NCBI GenBank assembly: GCA_001600175.1
Contig: BCJC01000001.1
Coordinates: 3,457,652-3,521,651, forward strand
Origin: Erythrobasidium yunnanense
Taxonomy: Eukaryota > Basidiomycota > Cystobasidiomycetes > Erythrobasidiales > Erythrobasidiaceae
Direction: 5' to 3'
DNA: 64,000 nt
A program made the position numbers and the translations under genes. Positions 1 through 12,109 of the stretch are shown here, in pieces. The notes under the pieces were generated by a model. The model was not told where the DNA came from. It was given only the letters and a program-made list of their open reading frames with translations, and searched no databases. Within the stretch, counting starts at the first letter, position 1. Each line of letters begins with the position of its first letter.

Positions 1-379
1 AGCTTCGTGCAACCACCTCATGTCGTCATCTTCATCACTCTTGCCAGATCCGTGAAGCCTCCACGGGAACACCGGTACCTTAAAGAGGCCTTCCGCGTGT
101 TACTCTGTTTTAGCAGTCGTGCATTATCTCGATTGTGATTATTCTGCTTGGATAACGGCTTCCTACAACAGCACGAACAAGACATATTACAACATGGATA
201 CAAAGGAAGCTTCGTCCGACAAGAGGCACCGCCCCTCTGGGCTCCCTCTAGCAGTAACGAAGTCTTGGGCCCAGCTCGACAGCAGACAATGCTTCGCTGA
301 GATAACGATTCGGGGATGGTGAGTCTCGGCTGTTTCGGCTCTCAAGTCCAGCGTCAAGACTAACACTCTGCGCCCACAG

Positions 380-3300
380 TCTGAGGACTCTGGGAGCTCT
401 ATTAACTTCAATCTGACTGAATCGGGAGACTACAGTGACGACTGGACTGAATCGGGAGACGCGCACAGTAACGGCGTCTGGGAGGAACTATATAGTGACG
501 GCTTTTCTGTGTCTCCTCCGCCCCGCGTCTCAGCCGGCTCTCGTCAGGTAAGAAGCGGAGGATGCCAAAGCTTATGACCATGCTGATACGTCATCCCGCG
601 TGCTCGCTAAGTCTGCCCCTCGACATGCCATCAACACGCCTCAGCAGCATCGAACCCCAGAAGCAGGACGCATGCCAGAACGAGAGAACATTGATCCCAG
701 ATTTGACGGTCTATACGTCCCCCCTACTGCGTTCCAGCAGCCTACGCATGGGCAACCATCAGTGCCACCGCCCTATCAAGACTCAGCCATATCACAGCAA
801 CATCTGCCACCTGTCAACCGCCTTCCAAAGACTCCCAGGGCTACAGCAGCATCGACAAAGCAGCCTTTTCAGTCGGGCCCACATAACGCTTCGCAGATGC
901 CTCGGTCGCAGCCTACAGGTAATCTCGGGCCAGCCGTACCTACGGTTCCTCCGCGATTGGACATGGGATATCGACCGCCTACTGTGGAATCTGCATCTGA
1001 TGAGTACTTTCGTCGACGACCGTCCAATGACGCCAGTAGGACGGGCGAAGCTCTTTTTCCGGAAGCCACGGTCTTTACGGGAGGACAAAGAGACACCATT
1101 AAGGGGTTGAAGAAATTTCCTGGCAATACGAACCATGCTCAGCCAGGTCCCAAGGCCCCGAACAATCCCAATCCCGGTCCCATATCCAATCCTGCGGCTG
1201 CTGGGAACACGCTCCCACAGCCTCAGCACCCTCGCCGACCAGAACCAGAACGTATAGAATCCAGATTCAACGTTGTACACGTCCCTCCCGGAACGTCACA
1301 GCAGCCTACGCAGCCACAACACTTAGGACCACCGCATCATTCTCCTCATACCATCCGACAACAACAACAACAGCCGCCCGTCAACCACGTTCCAAGCATC
1401 TCCGCGCCTTTTACGGCCCCAAACAATCAGCCTTCCTTGCCGCATGGTTCGTTGCAGCCTTGGCCACAATATACGGCAACTCAACAGGTGAAGCCATCTT
1501 ACAACAATTGACTGAGACATTGGCTAACAGTGTATGATAGCTTCCATTGAGGCCTTTGAGCAATGCTGGACCGACTATACCTACGCCTCCTGTCCACAAG
1601 CAGAATACAGGCCATCAACCTATTGTTGAGCAAGCTCTGCCGCCGCCTACTGTAACCGGTCCGCCCAAACCCGTCTTTTCGGACCCGCAGAACATCTCTC
1701 ATCACACTGCGCAGCACGCTAGGCCGGGTCCTGCAGGGCTTGGGCCAAGCAAAATTCCGCCGATCCCTGGTCCTGCAGTATCACAGCCGCTAACTGCAAA
1801 GCAGGTGCCATTAATACAGCCCGATGCAACAGACAAGACACCTTTAACGGGACCATTGCCTGTTCAGTCAGGTGGTCCTAGCAAGGCCAAGAATTCTGGA
1901 CCCAATGTGCTCTTGCCGAAGAAAATTAGGCCTGTAGGAGATCTGCAAGCAAACAACATTGCCGCCAAAAAGCAGAGTCCCCCCATCTTACATGCGTCCA
2001 AAGTAAAGAAGGCTTCTCCGAAGCAGCAGAGTCCGACCAACTTAGCTGTCAAACCGCAAGCATTGGATGAGCTAGCGGCTGCTCCTACACATCCTATTGT
2101 ACGACAACCACCTCCACCTCCGCCTATGAAGATGCCCGATCCGCCCTTGTCTCAGTATTCAAGCCCAGCACCTAGCGTCTTCAAGGAAGGCGTAATGCCT
2201 GAGGTGGTTATCGAACTAAGAAACCAGCGCATCAGGCCGGATGCAGCTCTCGGACCGACATCAGCTACGTACGCTGATTCGCTAGAGGCCGGGAAGGCTA
2301 TGTGACTGACTTGGTCACCCTCCAGGCTTCCGCAGGAGCAGTTTGTCATCCCAGATCTCGGTCGCCCAGCGCACTTGAAGCCTTTCGAAGTGCCAATAGA
2401 AGAACCCAAGCCCGCAATACCGCAGAATCTAGCCAGAACACAAATGAAAGGTACGCTACCTGGTAAATTCGAGCAGCCCTACAAAGTTGAAGCTGTCCAA
2501 CCAGATCCCAGGGGAAAGGATCTGGCCGGTACGCACCTTCCTTCTCCGTCCTTCTTCCGAGCGGAGGCGAACCATCAGCCAAGGCAAGACTCTTTCGCGT
2601 ACTCAAAGCCCCCACACCGAGACTTACCGGTGGGTGTCCCAACGTTTCCTGCACGGCCATTACCTCCACGACCTCGGAACATCCCAGCTCAGGCGTCACA
2701 ACAGTTCATCAGGCCTGGACCTCCCAGTGATGATCTCCCGATTCCGGTCGACTTTAAACACCATGGTCCCTTCATGAGTGGGGCACTAGGGCCAGTAGGT
2801 AATATACTCAGAAGATCGTATGACAGTATTGATGTCTTCAGTGCAGGAAGATAGGCCACCAGAACCCGAAGCTATCGATCCCAGATTCGAGAGCATATTG
2901 CCTGCGCCAGTTGATCTGCCTCCTCCTCCGCCACCAGATGTGGTGCATCCCTATTCGCCCATCCACAATGCTGCCGTACCTGGGCAGCCGAAACTTAAAT
3001 CACAAAATCAGGGTAAGAAGAATATGAAGAATATGAAGACGAAGGTCGGCCAAGGTGCAGCCAACAATCAAATAACACCGGTGACTCACGCGCATTCTCA
3101 AGCACAGGCCGCTATGGGTGCCGTAGGGCCTCCAGTAGTGAATCCACAGCAACCCGTCATTTTGGGAGTGCCTCCGCAGAGTCGACCTAATACCGGGAAG
3201 CAGGCATTTACCCCTCAAGCGCCTAAACTGGGACAATTGCAACATCCACAGCGGCCTCAAGCTAAAACCCTCGCTGACAATACCAAGAAGCCAGGCAAGC

Positions 3301-4603
3301 CGGAAACATTCAATATCGATAACACACCTATTGTTGTCCCAGAGCCAGCACCTCGCGGGTCACAGTCATTCGATGTCCGCGACTTGACACATCAAGCTAT
3401 CGCCAATGGACAGAAGATTCCGCCCGGGCCTCCACCACCCCGAAGGACGTCGCCATTGAAGCCTAGTCAGCGTGTATCTGCTGCTCCTCAAGGATTGCCT
3501 GACGCGACCATGCATGAACTACCGACACAACCTTTGAAGCCGGGTCGCATACCCCATCTTTCCAAACCCTCAGGCCCGAAAGGCCCTGATGTACCACTTA
3601 ATGGAGTCAACGTCAATTCTGGTGTCGAAGGAAATCACTTCGACCTCTTTGGCGGCCAGAAAGAGCCTCCCCCTCCTCCACCGCCGCCGCCGCCGCGAGG
3701 TCCAGGTGCTGGATTTATGGGTCCAGGAAGCGAAGATTCAGGCCGAAGCGAGATGCCACAGCCAAGAGACCCCAAGCAGCCAGTTCCTCAGCGAAACAAG
3801 CCTTCGTATCCATTTCCGCCCGAAGATGAGGATGTGCAGTCAAACAGAGTCAGTCTGGACAGCGTGCCTACTGTGCCATTCAAGCCCACGACGCAACGCC
3901 GCAGTCTCGGTCGCAAACGTGATCGGAACGAGCGTAGAAGAAGACCATCTCATCAACGCAAGTACTCTCATGCAGACTCAATGAGCTTGTCCTCTATTAT
4001 CACGACTAAAGAGAACCCGAGGAGGTCCGGCCGCGTAAGGCGACGGGATCTAGAAGCAAATGCACCTCACCATGAGCCAGACGAAGTTCTATCGTGGACA
4101 TCTGCCGATTCTGATCCAAGGGAATTTGTCCGGCGGGAATCAGCTGCTCCTCCGAATTACTATCGACGAGCCAGTCGTGCCTACTACCCGAATGAGCGAC
4201 AATATCATGGCGTTGAAACACCGAAAGCGCGTCGAGACCATCGAAAATCCAGTCAGGGTGTACGTACGATGAAATTTGTGGGTTGATAATGGCTGACTTG
4301 GATCGCAGCTGATGTTTGTAAGGAAAAAGAAAGAATATATCGAGCCCGACGGTAAGATACGAGTGTATCGAGAGCCTGCTAGACTAGTTCGCGAAGAGCC
4401 GCCTGGACATCGTCGAGAGAGTACCCACCATCGGCGGCGGGAATCATATGCTCCAAGCAGACGGAACTCGAAGTAAGTGCGCGTGTCTGGCTAGGCCGCC
4501 ATGCTAAGTCTTTCGCAGAGCTCCTCCCAGGGTGGTCTACGAAGGCTCAGCGCCCGTCAAGCTGGGGCTCGCCGCTCTATTCGGCGGTAACAAGCGACGA
4601 TGA
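380..4603 (+). CDS. Large proline-rich, mostly disordered protein of unknown function
   Basis: I do not recognise this protein. The body is Pro/Gln/Ser-rich with poly-Pro runs, including one at about 3,668-3,700. The C-terminal third is strongly basic (RRRRPSHQRK) and ends in a more ordered-looking stretch, RKKKEYIEPDGKIRVYREPA, followed by KLGLAALFGGNKRR. Exons join in frame across introns 548-611, 1488-1540, 2269-2325, 2795-2846, 4260-4308 and 4473-4518. The motif PE(x2-3)I(D/E)(P/S)RF recurs three times. The 5' end is unresolved: an ATG lies at 194, but the obvious donor at 319 gives the wrong phase for the exon at 380-547, so the true first exon may be elsewhere. The acceptor of the 548 intron could also lie further downstream. 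Composition suggests a scaffold or SH3/WW-binding protein; that is inference only. Confidence 0.7.
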
Positions 4604-4650
4604 CCCGATTGTACTCCTACTGCAGGATGCTCCTCGTAACTCACACCGAT

Positions 4651-5621
4651 CTATAGATTTGACTCTCCTTCGCTGGCTTCGTCTCCATCTATCAGCTTCT
4701 CCTTTGCCAGATTGAGACCGTCGAAGGCAGCTATCTCAGGCGTATTGCCGATAGCATTTCGTTTTTGGCATTCTGCTATGTGTTCAGGAACAGACTGTCG
4801 CACAGACAAGGTCAGTAACGTCATAATAGCGCTTTCGGTATGCCTTGCCTTCGTTACCACATAGCAAGATTCTTCAGCTCTCCACTTAGCGTTAAAGCCG
4901 TATTTGCAGCTGAGTCCAGGAGCTGTCTGGGCTGTACTTGCGTTCTGATTCTTGCAATAGTATTCAGGTCTATCGTTCTTCCTGGCCCGAAAGTAAATAG
5001 GGTAGTCTGGGTGTTGCGTTTCTGCAAACGTGGTTGCAGCTTGCTGAAACTGGTCCAGGGTTGAGAAGCGGCTCCCGACGGAGAGTATTGCTTGACCCGA
5101 GAGTGTATTTCTGGAATTGCTCTGCCGATCCAGACCCACGATGTCGCCATTGTCGCCTTGGACGTTTGGCCGCGTCTGTTGTGCAAGGTCTAGGCGTCTT
5201 GATTCGCCTTTTATGTAGTCGCAGCACCGCTTCTCGTGCTTCTCTTCGACAGCACGGACAATCCTATCCAGCAGTGTCAGCGTATTTTCACATGAAGATA
5301 GACCACGGATGCGTATAACGAAGACGGGGAGGCTGCGAGCGGCTCGGCGACAACGCCGGCAGAGCAATCATGCATTTGCCAGTCCAGGCAAACCATTGCT
5401 TCGAGGTTTTCAAATGCGAATGAGATGACTTCTCGATCGCTACAGCCTCGTATGAAAGTCTTTGACGCTGCCTGAAACTCAGCCTGCAGGCGAGACCAAC
5501 GTATCAGCAGGCGCCTTGCTTGGATCGCAGATGTTCTCACCAGACTCCTGAACGTGGTGCCGACTACTATTGGCTCGTAAATAGCAGCTGCTGATTGAAT
5601 TGACATTTCTCCTGAGAGCAT
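4651..5621 (-). CDS. Protein with two FAR1/WRKY-GCM1-like zinc modules
   Basis: The second half carries FSTLDQFQQAATTF, then YYC, a second Cys in LSCKYGFNAKW, and Cys plus His in SCYVVTKARHTES. This spacing resembles the N-terminal DNA-binding module of FAR1/MULE proteins. The first half holds a sister motif, FRSLAEFQAASKTF, which appears only once a likely 57-base intron (5,484-5,540) is removed; that intron is open in frame. A second intron near 5,280-5,340 must join the halves, but its donor is not clear. There is no transposase domain in this short protein (about 290 residues). It runs tail to tail with the proline-rich gene, with about 47 bases between the stop codons. It may be a transcription factor or a domesticated transposase fragment. 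The family call is tentative. Confidence 0.5.
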
Positions 5622-6117
5622 CGGGACCGCTAGGACAAGGCTAGAGACGCTTGGCTAAGCTCAGGCAGGCAGAAGTCGACCAGAATAAGCCAGTGAGGAT
5701 GCCAGGTAGTATAAAGAGGGTGTTTCAAGGAGGAGAGGTTGTTAGCCGGACATGGATTGACTGCCAGTTGGCAGAGTACGGATGCAGAGCTGGAGCTGGT
5801 TTGATCAAGGAGGGTACGAGGACATCTCGAGGTCATCATAAAGAAGCTCGAGCATTGACATTTCGATTGTCGAACAACTTCTGGCTCGGATTTGGTCCAA
5901 ATTGCAAACGTCGTTTTGTCGCAGCCGGACTCTGAGCAGAGGACAGAGGGTATCGCAAGCATACGAGCATCTGATAGGATCCTGCGACCGCCGCTCTTGC
6001 TGGAAGACCCCCCAAAAACGCGAAGCTGCGTGGTCAGAAAGGAAAAGAAAGGCGACTTCAACTTTGGCGCCTGCTGCAAGGTCGCACCACTGTCTCGCAA
6101 GACATATCTACGTAACG
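5622..6117. other. Divergent intergenic region
   Basis: This lies between the starts of the FAR1-like gene (-) and the PTM1-like gene (+), so it should hold both promoters. A 185-codon open frame on the minus strand has no recognisable domain and no codon pattern like its neighbours, so I do not call it. I see no RNA gene or repeat. Confidence 0.4.
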
Positions 6118-8136
6118 ATGAACTCGATGCTTCGGTATTGCCTGCAGCTGGCCCTTTGCTTCTGTCTGCTGCGGCCGGTTGCTGCATATCAGGTCTTCAT
6201 GTAGGCTGGCGTGCGAAAGTCCAGGACGCTCGCGACCAGGCTAACAAGAGTATATGAACAGTTCAGACACTGATGACGCGCGTCAAGTATGCAGCGGGAT
6301 GTGGGGGAGCGGTGGAAGCCAAGATCCCAGCATTGAAGGTCCGCAGATGGTCCCAGAGCCGGCTTTATTATCAGGACTTACTTTCTTCTCCGCAGTCCTC
6401 TTCTCTCCTTCATCGCGAGGCCAGCTTGCGCTCATCATCTACGAATGGAAAGACGCAAAGTACATAGGGATAGATGCGGACGGCTCAGGTGCATCCGAGA
6501 ACCAATGGGAAGATGAGGTGAGTCTTTCGTGGACGCTCTTAGGCGCAGCAGCCCTAACAAAGCTCAGCAGCGTGTCTATGTCTGTAATTTGGCTGCTTAT
6601 CAAGGCAATCTATGTACGATGGAGCAGCTGGGTTCGTTCATCGTCAATACTCCGCAAGATGTAGACCGCAATAGCACGAGCATATACACAACAGCGGTCC
6701 GCTTCGATGCAAGGGCCGCACTGGGGAATGGAGCCGAAGCTACACCCGCTGGCGTTAACTCTGGACCATTCAGATATCCGGTATCGCGGACAGGATATTA
6801 CTGCGTCGGTGCAGTACCAGTCACAGTTTCAGGAGGTGCCAACGAAGGTTTTGGTAATGCCTCTACATCGTATACCGGAGTCGTCGATTTCATCAACACC
6901 TTCCCAGGCCATCTACCAGCTGCCGAATATCCTAAAATCTACTTCTACGCCGCCCTAGCCTTCATGTATACACTGATGGGCGGCGGCTGGGCTTTCCTCT
7001 GCTGGAAATTCAGAGGAGAAATTCTGTCAATCCAGCACTACGTCTCAGCCACTATCATCTTCATCGTGATAGAGATGATCGCACTCAGTGGGTACTACCG
7101 ATACCTCAACAACAGCGGAACAGCCAGTCTCGCAAAAGTATACCTTGGCCTAGTCGCAATACTCAATGCAGCGAGGAATAGCATATCCCTCTTCATGCTT
7201 CTTATAGTCTGTCTTGGATATGGCATTGTGCGCCCGGATCTCGGAAGCGTGATGCTGCGGGCGAGACTGCTAGCGATAGTGCATTTCGTTTTCGGGGTGA
7301 TGTGCGTCTCCTTTCTTCTCATTTCTATCAGACGCTCAGACTTACCTCTTGTGTTCGCAGCTATTCCATCGGTATTGTCACTGTTCCTCTCGAAAGCGCT
7401 GGCATATTCATCTTCTTCTGTGTCTTTCCTCTGGCCTTCTCGTTGACTACATTTATGATGTGGACGATGTGGTCTTTGAACGCAACTATCCAAGATCTGG
7501 AGAACCGCAAGCAATCGTTCAAGAAGCAGATGTTTACGAAACTTTATCGCATATTGATGGCAGCTGTGATCGTTATCGCTGCCTTCTTCGTTATCTCATC
7601 CGTCTCCTTCTCGAATCGCCTAGACGAAGACTATACGCCCGAGACATGGCAGAGCAGGTGGTGGCTGCTCGATGGATGGCTTGGTCTTCTGTACTTCTGC
7701 TGGTAAGCCGGTATACGCTCCATCTATGCCCGCCCGACTGACGTTATCAATGGATAGCTTCGCTGCGATCGCCTTCATCTGGCGACCCAACTCGAACAAC
7801 AGAAGATTAGCCATGTCCGATGAATTGGCTACCGATGAGGCGGATGCCGACGAGTTTGAAGTCGATACGCTGCGAAGAGAACGCTTAGAGGACGAGGAGA
7901 GAGCGGAAGGAAAGGATGGCGTGCCATCTGGATACGGAGGAGTACGCGGAGATGACGTTGTCTTTGACATTGGCGAAGAGGCAGACTCGGATGATGAGGA
8001 TCACAGCAGCAAAGGCAGGTCAGGCAAAGCTAGAAGGAGTATATCCAACGAGTCAGATGAAGAAAGTCACAATCTGCGTACGTCAGAAGACAGCAGAAAG
8101 AAAATACATCCGCCTCGATATAGCAGTCTCGGGTAG
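6118..8136 (+). CDS. PTM1: PTM1-like seven-transmembrane protein (GOST / Lung_7-TM_R family)
   Basis: Five exons (introns 6,201-6,261, 6,518-6,570, 7,302-7,360, 7,703-7,757) give 596 residues. The start at 6,118 opens a signal peptide (LRYCLQLALCFCLLRPVAAY). A lumenal domain follows with the family's early Cys motif RQVCSGMW and a second Cys pair near VYVCNLAAYQGNLC. Seven hydrophobic segments follow, including YFYAALAFMYTLMGGGWAFL and IVHFVFGVM, and a cytosolic acidic/serine tail ends it (RRERLEDEERAEG). Family members sit in Golgi or endosomal membranes and take part in trafficking. The order signal peptide, lumenal domain, 7TM, acidic tail matches yeast Ptm1. I am confident of the family; the one-to-one orthology is inferred. 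Confidence 0.85.
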
Positions 8137-8638
8137 AGCATAGGGTTGCAGTCGCGCCGCACAAACATAGTAGAAGTATGTACACCGGTGATAGTTAACA
8201 TTGCCGTAGAATGCCTATCTGTGCTGTCTACACTGAAAAACGGCCTAATATGGCTAGCAAGCGGTGTCGATAACATCTGGAGCCTTGTGCAACTGCAGGA
8301 GTCGGCGGTCCCATCGCTCCGCATGTACAGCTAACGCCTGCAAGCGAGAGGATGGCTGCACAATAAGCCTCTCTGGCTGCAACGATCCTCCGTCCTGCCG
8401 CTACGGCCTGAACGAGCACAGAGTACTCTGTTTGCGGCTAGAGGTCTTGAAGATTGCGACGCAATCTTGTAGCGACGGCCGTGTAGCTTTTGAAGCTCGT
8501 GCTGTCTGATCGTCGGAGCCGGGGAACATAGCTAGACTTCGGTTGCCTTGCAATCATCCCCATCACTTTCTACAAAGCGTACTTGATGCTGCATGACCGA
8601 TATACCGCTGTAGCGCTACGAAACATGCACCAAATCAG
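8137..8638. other. Convergent intergenic region, nothing recognised
   Basis: About 500 bases between the stops of the PTM1-like gene (+) and the DUF6534-type gene (-). It should contain both 3' ends. Short open frames here lack domains. No RNA gene or repeat was seen. Confidence 0.4.
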
Positions 8639-10042
8639 TCATGCTGTTCTCCTGGACGCCAGGATGAATGTGCTTACTACAGTGGGTTTGCTCGCTGAAA
8701 CATCTTCTTCCGGCTTCGACACTGATTGCGTACTGGATGCAAATTGCATCGAGCGTGCTGCGCTCAGTGCGAAAGATGGATAGGCAAGCTGCGATTGAGG
8801 TTGCTTCACGACAATTACGCGTCCTTTAGAGCCTGAGATGCTTCCATCCAGGGTTCCGCCGAGAGAGCCTTGCTGTGCATGGCGCCGCAGTTCGCTCCCG
8901 CGTATGCATGCAACGAAGCTGAGAAGATAGAGCGATGGGAGCGCAGCTAGAGAGACAGAGTATAGAGAACGGGTGAATTAGCAAACGGGATAAGGAGATT
9001 CGCACAGAAAGCGGACTCACGCATTAAGGCATCCGATGCAGCCCATAAAGTCTCACTATCCCAAGTGGTAGCGTACGTTATTGCAGCTGCCAGAGCGAAG
9101 AAGCATGGCACAAAGAACGTCTCGAAAGCTAAGACGGCGAAGGATGTGACGAGAGCGTCTGTGTTGCGATTGAATCCTTTACGTAGTTTAAGGAAGTGAC
9201 GGGTCAAGGATACCAGAATAACCACGTCTGTGAGGACAGAGCACCAAAGCCACATCTCGGAGGCTATGAAAATAGGTGCATCCTCCGCTTCAAAACTGGA
9301 GAATATGGCTATATGTGATGGATAGGAAGGACGAGATAGTCAGCTTCATTACTTGTCCCCTAAACGATGCTGCTGACCCGTCACCACCGCGAGCCATATG
9401 GCTCCCGAAAAGGCTCCCAGTATTAAGGCTGCAACCAAGACGGCGAATATGATAGATTTGTTGAGAATGCGCCAGCTGGAGACGGAAAAGGCTTATGTCA
9501 GCAAGAAGCTGAGGGAGCTCGCATGCTTGCGCTACGACATACCAGCGAACAGCCATGAAGGTCTGCGTAAGGGTGCTAATTGGCAAGAAAGGGTGTCGCG
9601 GGTGCGCCTGACCTCAGACCGATGCCGAAATATTGTAAAGGTATAGACTCACGCTACGATCGCGTTGGCTACGATGATCACCACATCCGAAGGCTTGAAG
9701 CTGTTGATCGCTTCAAACGATCTATCTTGATCGATAGCCCATTCAACACAGTTCCAGAAGATGGCACACATTGCGAAAGTGTTGGCACACATGGTGACGA
9801 TGAGTACCGCGCGACCGTGAGGCACTCCTGCTACCGTTGCCGAAGCCCTTTTCGCAACCGACCACGCCCTATCTAGCGAAGCGCCTGATAGCACGAGGGC
9901 CAGACATCTGTTCACTCGTTAGTTTGAATCTAGTATTGCTGATCTATTGCACTTGCAATCCGGTGAAGAACGGGATATTGATTTTATTCGCGATATAGCT
10001 TGCGGCGACCGGTTGCATTGTATCGTAGGTAGAATTGTCCAT
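8639..10042 (-). CDS. DUF6534-type multi-pass membrane protein
   Basis: Exons joined in frame encode about seven hydrophobic segments. The diagnostic part is an ILVSLTRHFLKLRKGFNRNT stretch followed by D and further helices ending LPSLYLLSFVACIRG. This matches the pattern of the basidiomycete DUF6534 family (a helix, then K/R-x-GF-x-R-x-TD, then more helices). The Ser-rich cytosolic tail ends at ASRRTA. Introns were placed at GTGAGT...TCTCTAG (about 8,960-9,020), GTCAGC...CATATAG, GTATGT...CTCCAG and GTGAGT...AATTAG. The N-terminus is unresolved: the ATG at 10,042 (MDNSTYDTMQ) reaches a phase-0 donor, while the next exon needs phase 2, so the start may be different. Function of the family is unknown. 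Confidence 0.6.
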
Positions 10043-10551
10043 TGTAAGAGCACACCGAGCTTCTGGCTTTCGCAAAACGGAGTCTCGTTCCTCGCTTCTC
10101 CCGCTTGTCGATAACTTGATAAGGCCTGCAACCACCTAGTGCTGTCGTGGCTGGTGTCTAGAGGGAGCTTCGTTTGGTTTGCGATAGAGTGTAGCAGTCA
10201 TACATAAATGCTGGGAAAGAACTTAGAAGAGCAGCGACAACTTCATCTATGCAAGCCGAAGAAGAGGAGGCTGGTTCAGGGCACGTGATCGAAAGATGCA
10301 TTTGGGTCCACAAATTTGCTGATCCTTCTAGATTTCACAGGCCTGGCCACGAGGGAAGATCTCGATGTCGGCGTCTTGATTCCTGGCACCGGCCCTAGTT
10401 TCTCATCAGCCCAGCCATCAATGTTAGCAGCGCTAACTTAGCACATCTGTACTGCATTCTGTGGAGGGTAATTTATGAGAGCATACAAACATTGACAATT
10501 GTATGCTTCGTCTGTGATATATGCCTAAGGTCATTCGAGAGCCGCTGTCCC
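10043..10551. other. Intergenic, nothing recognised
   Basis: About 500 bases between the upstream end of the DUF6534-type gene (-) and the 3' end of the CNBP-like gene (-). It likely holds the former's promoter and the latter's terminator. No coding frame, RNA gene or repeat is convincing. Confidence 0.4.
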
Positions 10552-11690
10552 TTAAGCAGCAGGAGCGATTGGCTCTGCGGCATCTGTCTGATCACAATTT
10601 GCAGCCAAATGGTCGGTGGAGTTGCACTTGAAGCAGGCCTTGGCCTTTGCTGGCTCGGGGCAGTCCTTGCGAAGATGACCGGAATCACCGCAGTTGTTGC
10701 AAGTCTTGGCAGGTCGCTCTGCCCGTGGGTTGGGGCAGTCTCGTGCAAGCTGTCGAATCGATGTCAGCATGCAATAGTGTAGACTATTGAGAAAGTCACG
10801 TACATGTGCGCCTCCACAGTTGTAGCAAGTTTTGGTCGAGCGGGCTCCTGAAGAACCGTTTGTTGCAGCGGTTGGCGGAGCTAGACAAGCTGCAGCTGTA
10901 TGGTTCAAGCCTCCACACTACAGTTGCGTTCATTAGAGGAGCTTTACGAATGTAGGACATATTCGAGACTTACTGTAAAGCATCGGATGACCTTTCCATC
11001 AGCACGGCGGCCTACGGCTGATACGCTCTGACGGGATTGGTTCCTGAAGCACTGAGCGCTGACATGTCCTGTCTTTCCACATGTGTAGCAAGCCTTTCCA
11101 GCAGCGGGCGCAGATGAAGCAGGAGCAGCCGTGGTACCGTTGTCGACGGAGGTTGCATTCGTGTTGGGGCAGTTTCGAGCGATGTGACCGGTCTCCTGGC
11201 ACTTGTAGCAGGTCTGTGTACGCGCAACAGGTGCGTTGGGGCACTTGAAGCCAAAGAATCTCAGTACTCAGACTATCTTCGAGACCTTATCGGAAGACCC
11301 ACCTCGGAAGCGACGTGTCCTTCACCCTGGCAGTTGTAGCATGTCACGACCTTCTCATTGACACAGTCACCAGCGATATGACCAGACTGTCCACAGTTGT
11401 AGCATGTCTTGGTCGGAGCTACTCGCTCGGCCTGGCACTCGCTGGACTTGTGGTCGGGCGATTTGCAGTTGAAGCATAGCGGAACCTCGCTGTTAGGACA
11501 GGCGGTAGCGTTGTGTCCTAATAATTCAGAGTTGTCAGTCTGATTCCGGAGGAAAGTGTCCAAAATCTCGAGATTCCAAAGCGCACCGATTTCACCGCCT
11601 GTTTAGCAGAGGACATCATTCAGCTGTAGTTCATATGTTCTAGGCGTATATCATCGCACATCTGTAGCATCCTCGTCTAAATTGGGCCAT
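10552..11690 (-). CDS. GIS2: CCHC zinc-knuckle nucleic-acid-binding protein (CNBP/Gis2-like)
   Basis: Ten CCHC knuckles are read in order: CYRCGEIGHNATAC, CFNCKSPDHKSSEC, CYNCGQSGHIAGDC, CYNCQGEGHVASEC, CYKCQETGHIARNC, CYTCGKTGHVSAQC, CFTCGGLNHTAAAC, CYNCGGAHLARDC, CNNCGDSGHLRKDC and CFKCNSTDHLAANC. The eighth is one residue short between Cys and His. Family members bind single-stranded nucleic acid and act on mRNA translation and stress granules; yeast Gis2 has seven knuckles. I chose the ATG at 11,690 because exon 1 (11,660-11,690), a 12-base exon (11,587-11,598) and exon 3 (from 11,517) together rebuild a perfect first knuckle. A later in-frame ATG at 11,619 would lose that knuckle. Later introns follow SE/C, CFT/CGG and GAH/LAR. 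Confidence 0.88.
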
Positions 11691-12109
11691 TTTCGAAGAT
11701 TTGGCTTGCTTCTTCCTTTCTTCTGCTTTCTTCGCTCTTTTGCTTGATTCACTCTTCTTCTTCTTCCTCTGACTCTTCCTCTCTAGCTTCTCTTCCTCTT
11801 CCGACCTCGACGTTACTTTTCAAGGTTTTTGCTCGAAATCCGGGTGCGTAAGGAGCAAGAGCCGAGATGCCGACTCAGACAGTCAAAGATGGTACAGCTT
11901 GGAAGATTTACGAATACACAGTCATGACTTATCGTCATCGTCATACATAAACGTTGTTCTGGCCTTACTGCATAACAACAGGTACATATCTCCCATAACA
12001 TCGTTACGTTACCCGCTCTACTTTCCTCCTGTCTTCGCAACGCCTTCCAGAGGCGTCTGTACAAGCTTGAGCATCTGCTTAGATACCTCTTCATTCGTAG
12101 ATCGGACCG
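11691..12109 (-). promoter_or_regulatory. Upstream region of the CNBP-like gene with a purine tract
   Basis: From about 11,695 to 11,815 the plus strand is almost pure C/T with CTT runs. The strand that codes for the CNBP-like gene is therefore a long GA tract just before its ATG, as seen in promoters or leaders of highly expressed fungal genes. The rest, up to the AP-2 alpha stop, shows nothing else. Confidence 0.35.

Noticed and set aside
5630-6187. 185-codon minus-strand frame overlapping the PTM1-like start
   Set aside because: It has no domain, lies opposite a well-supported first exon and has irregular Ser/Cys-rich text.
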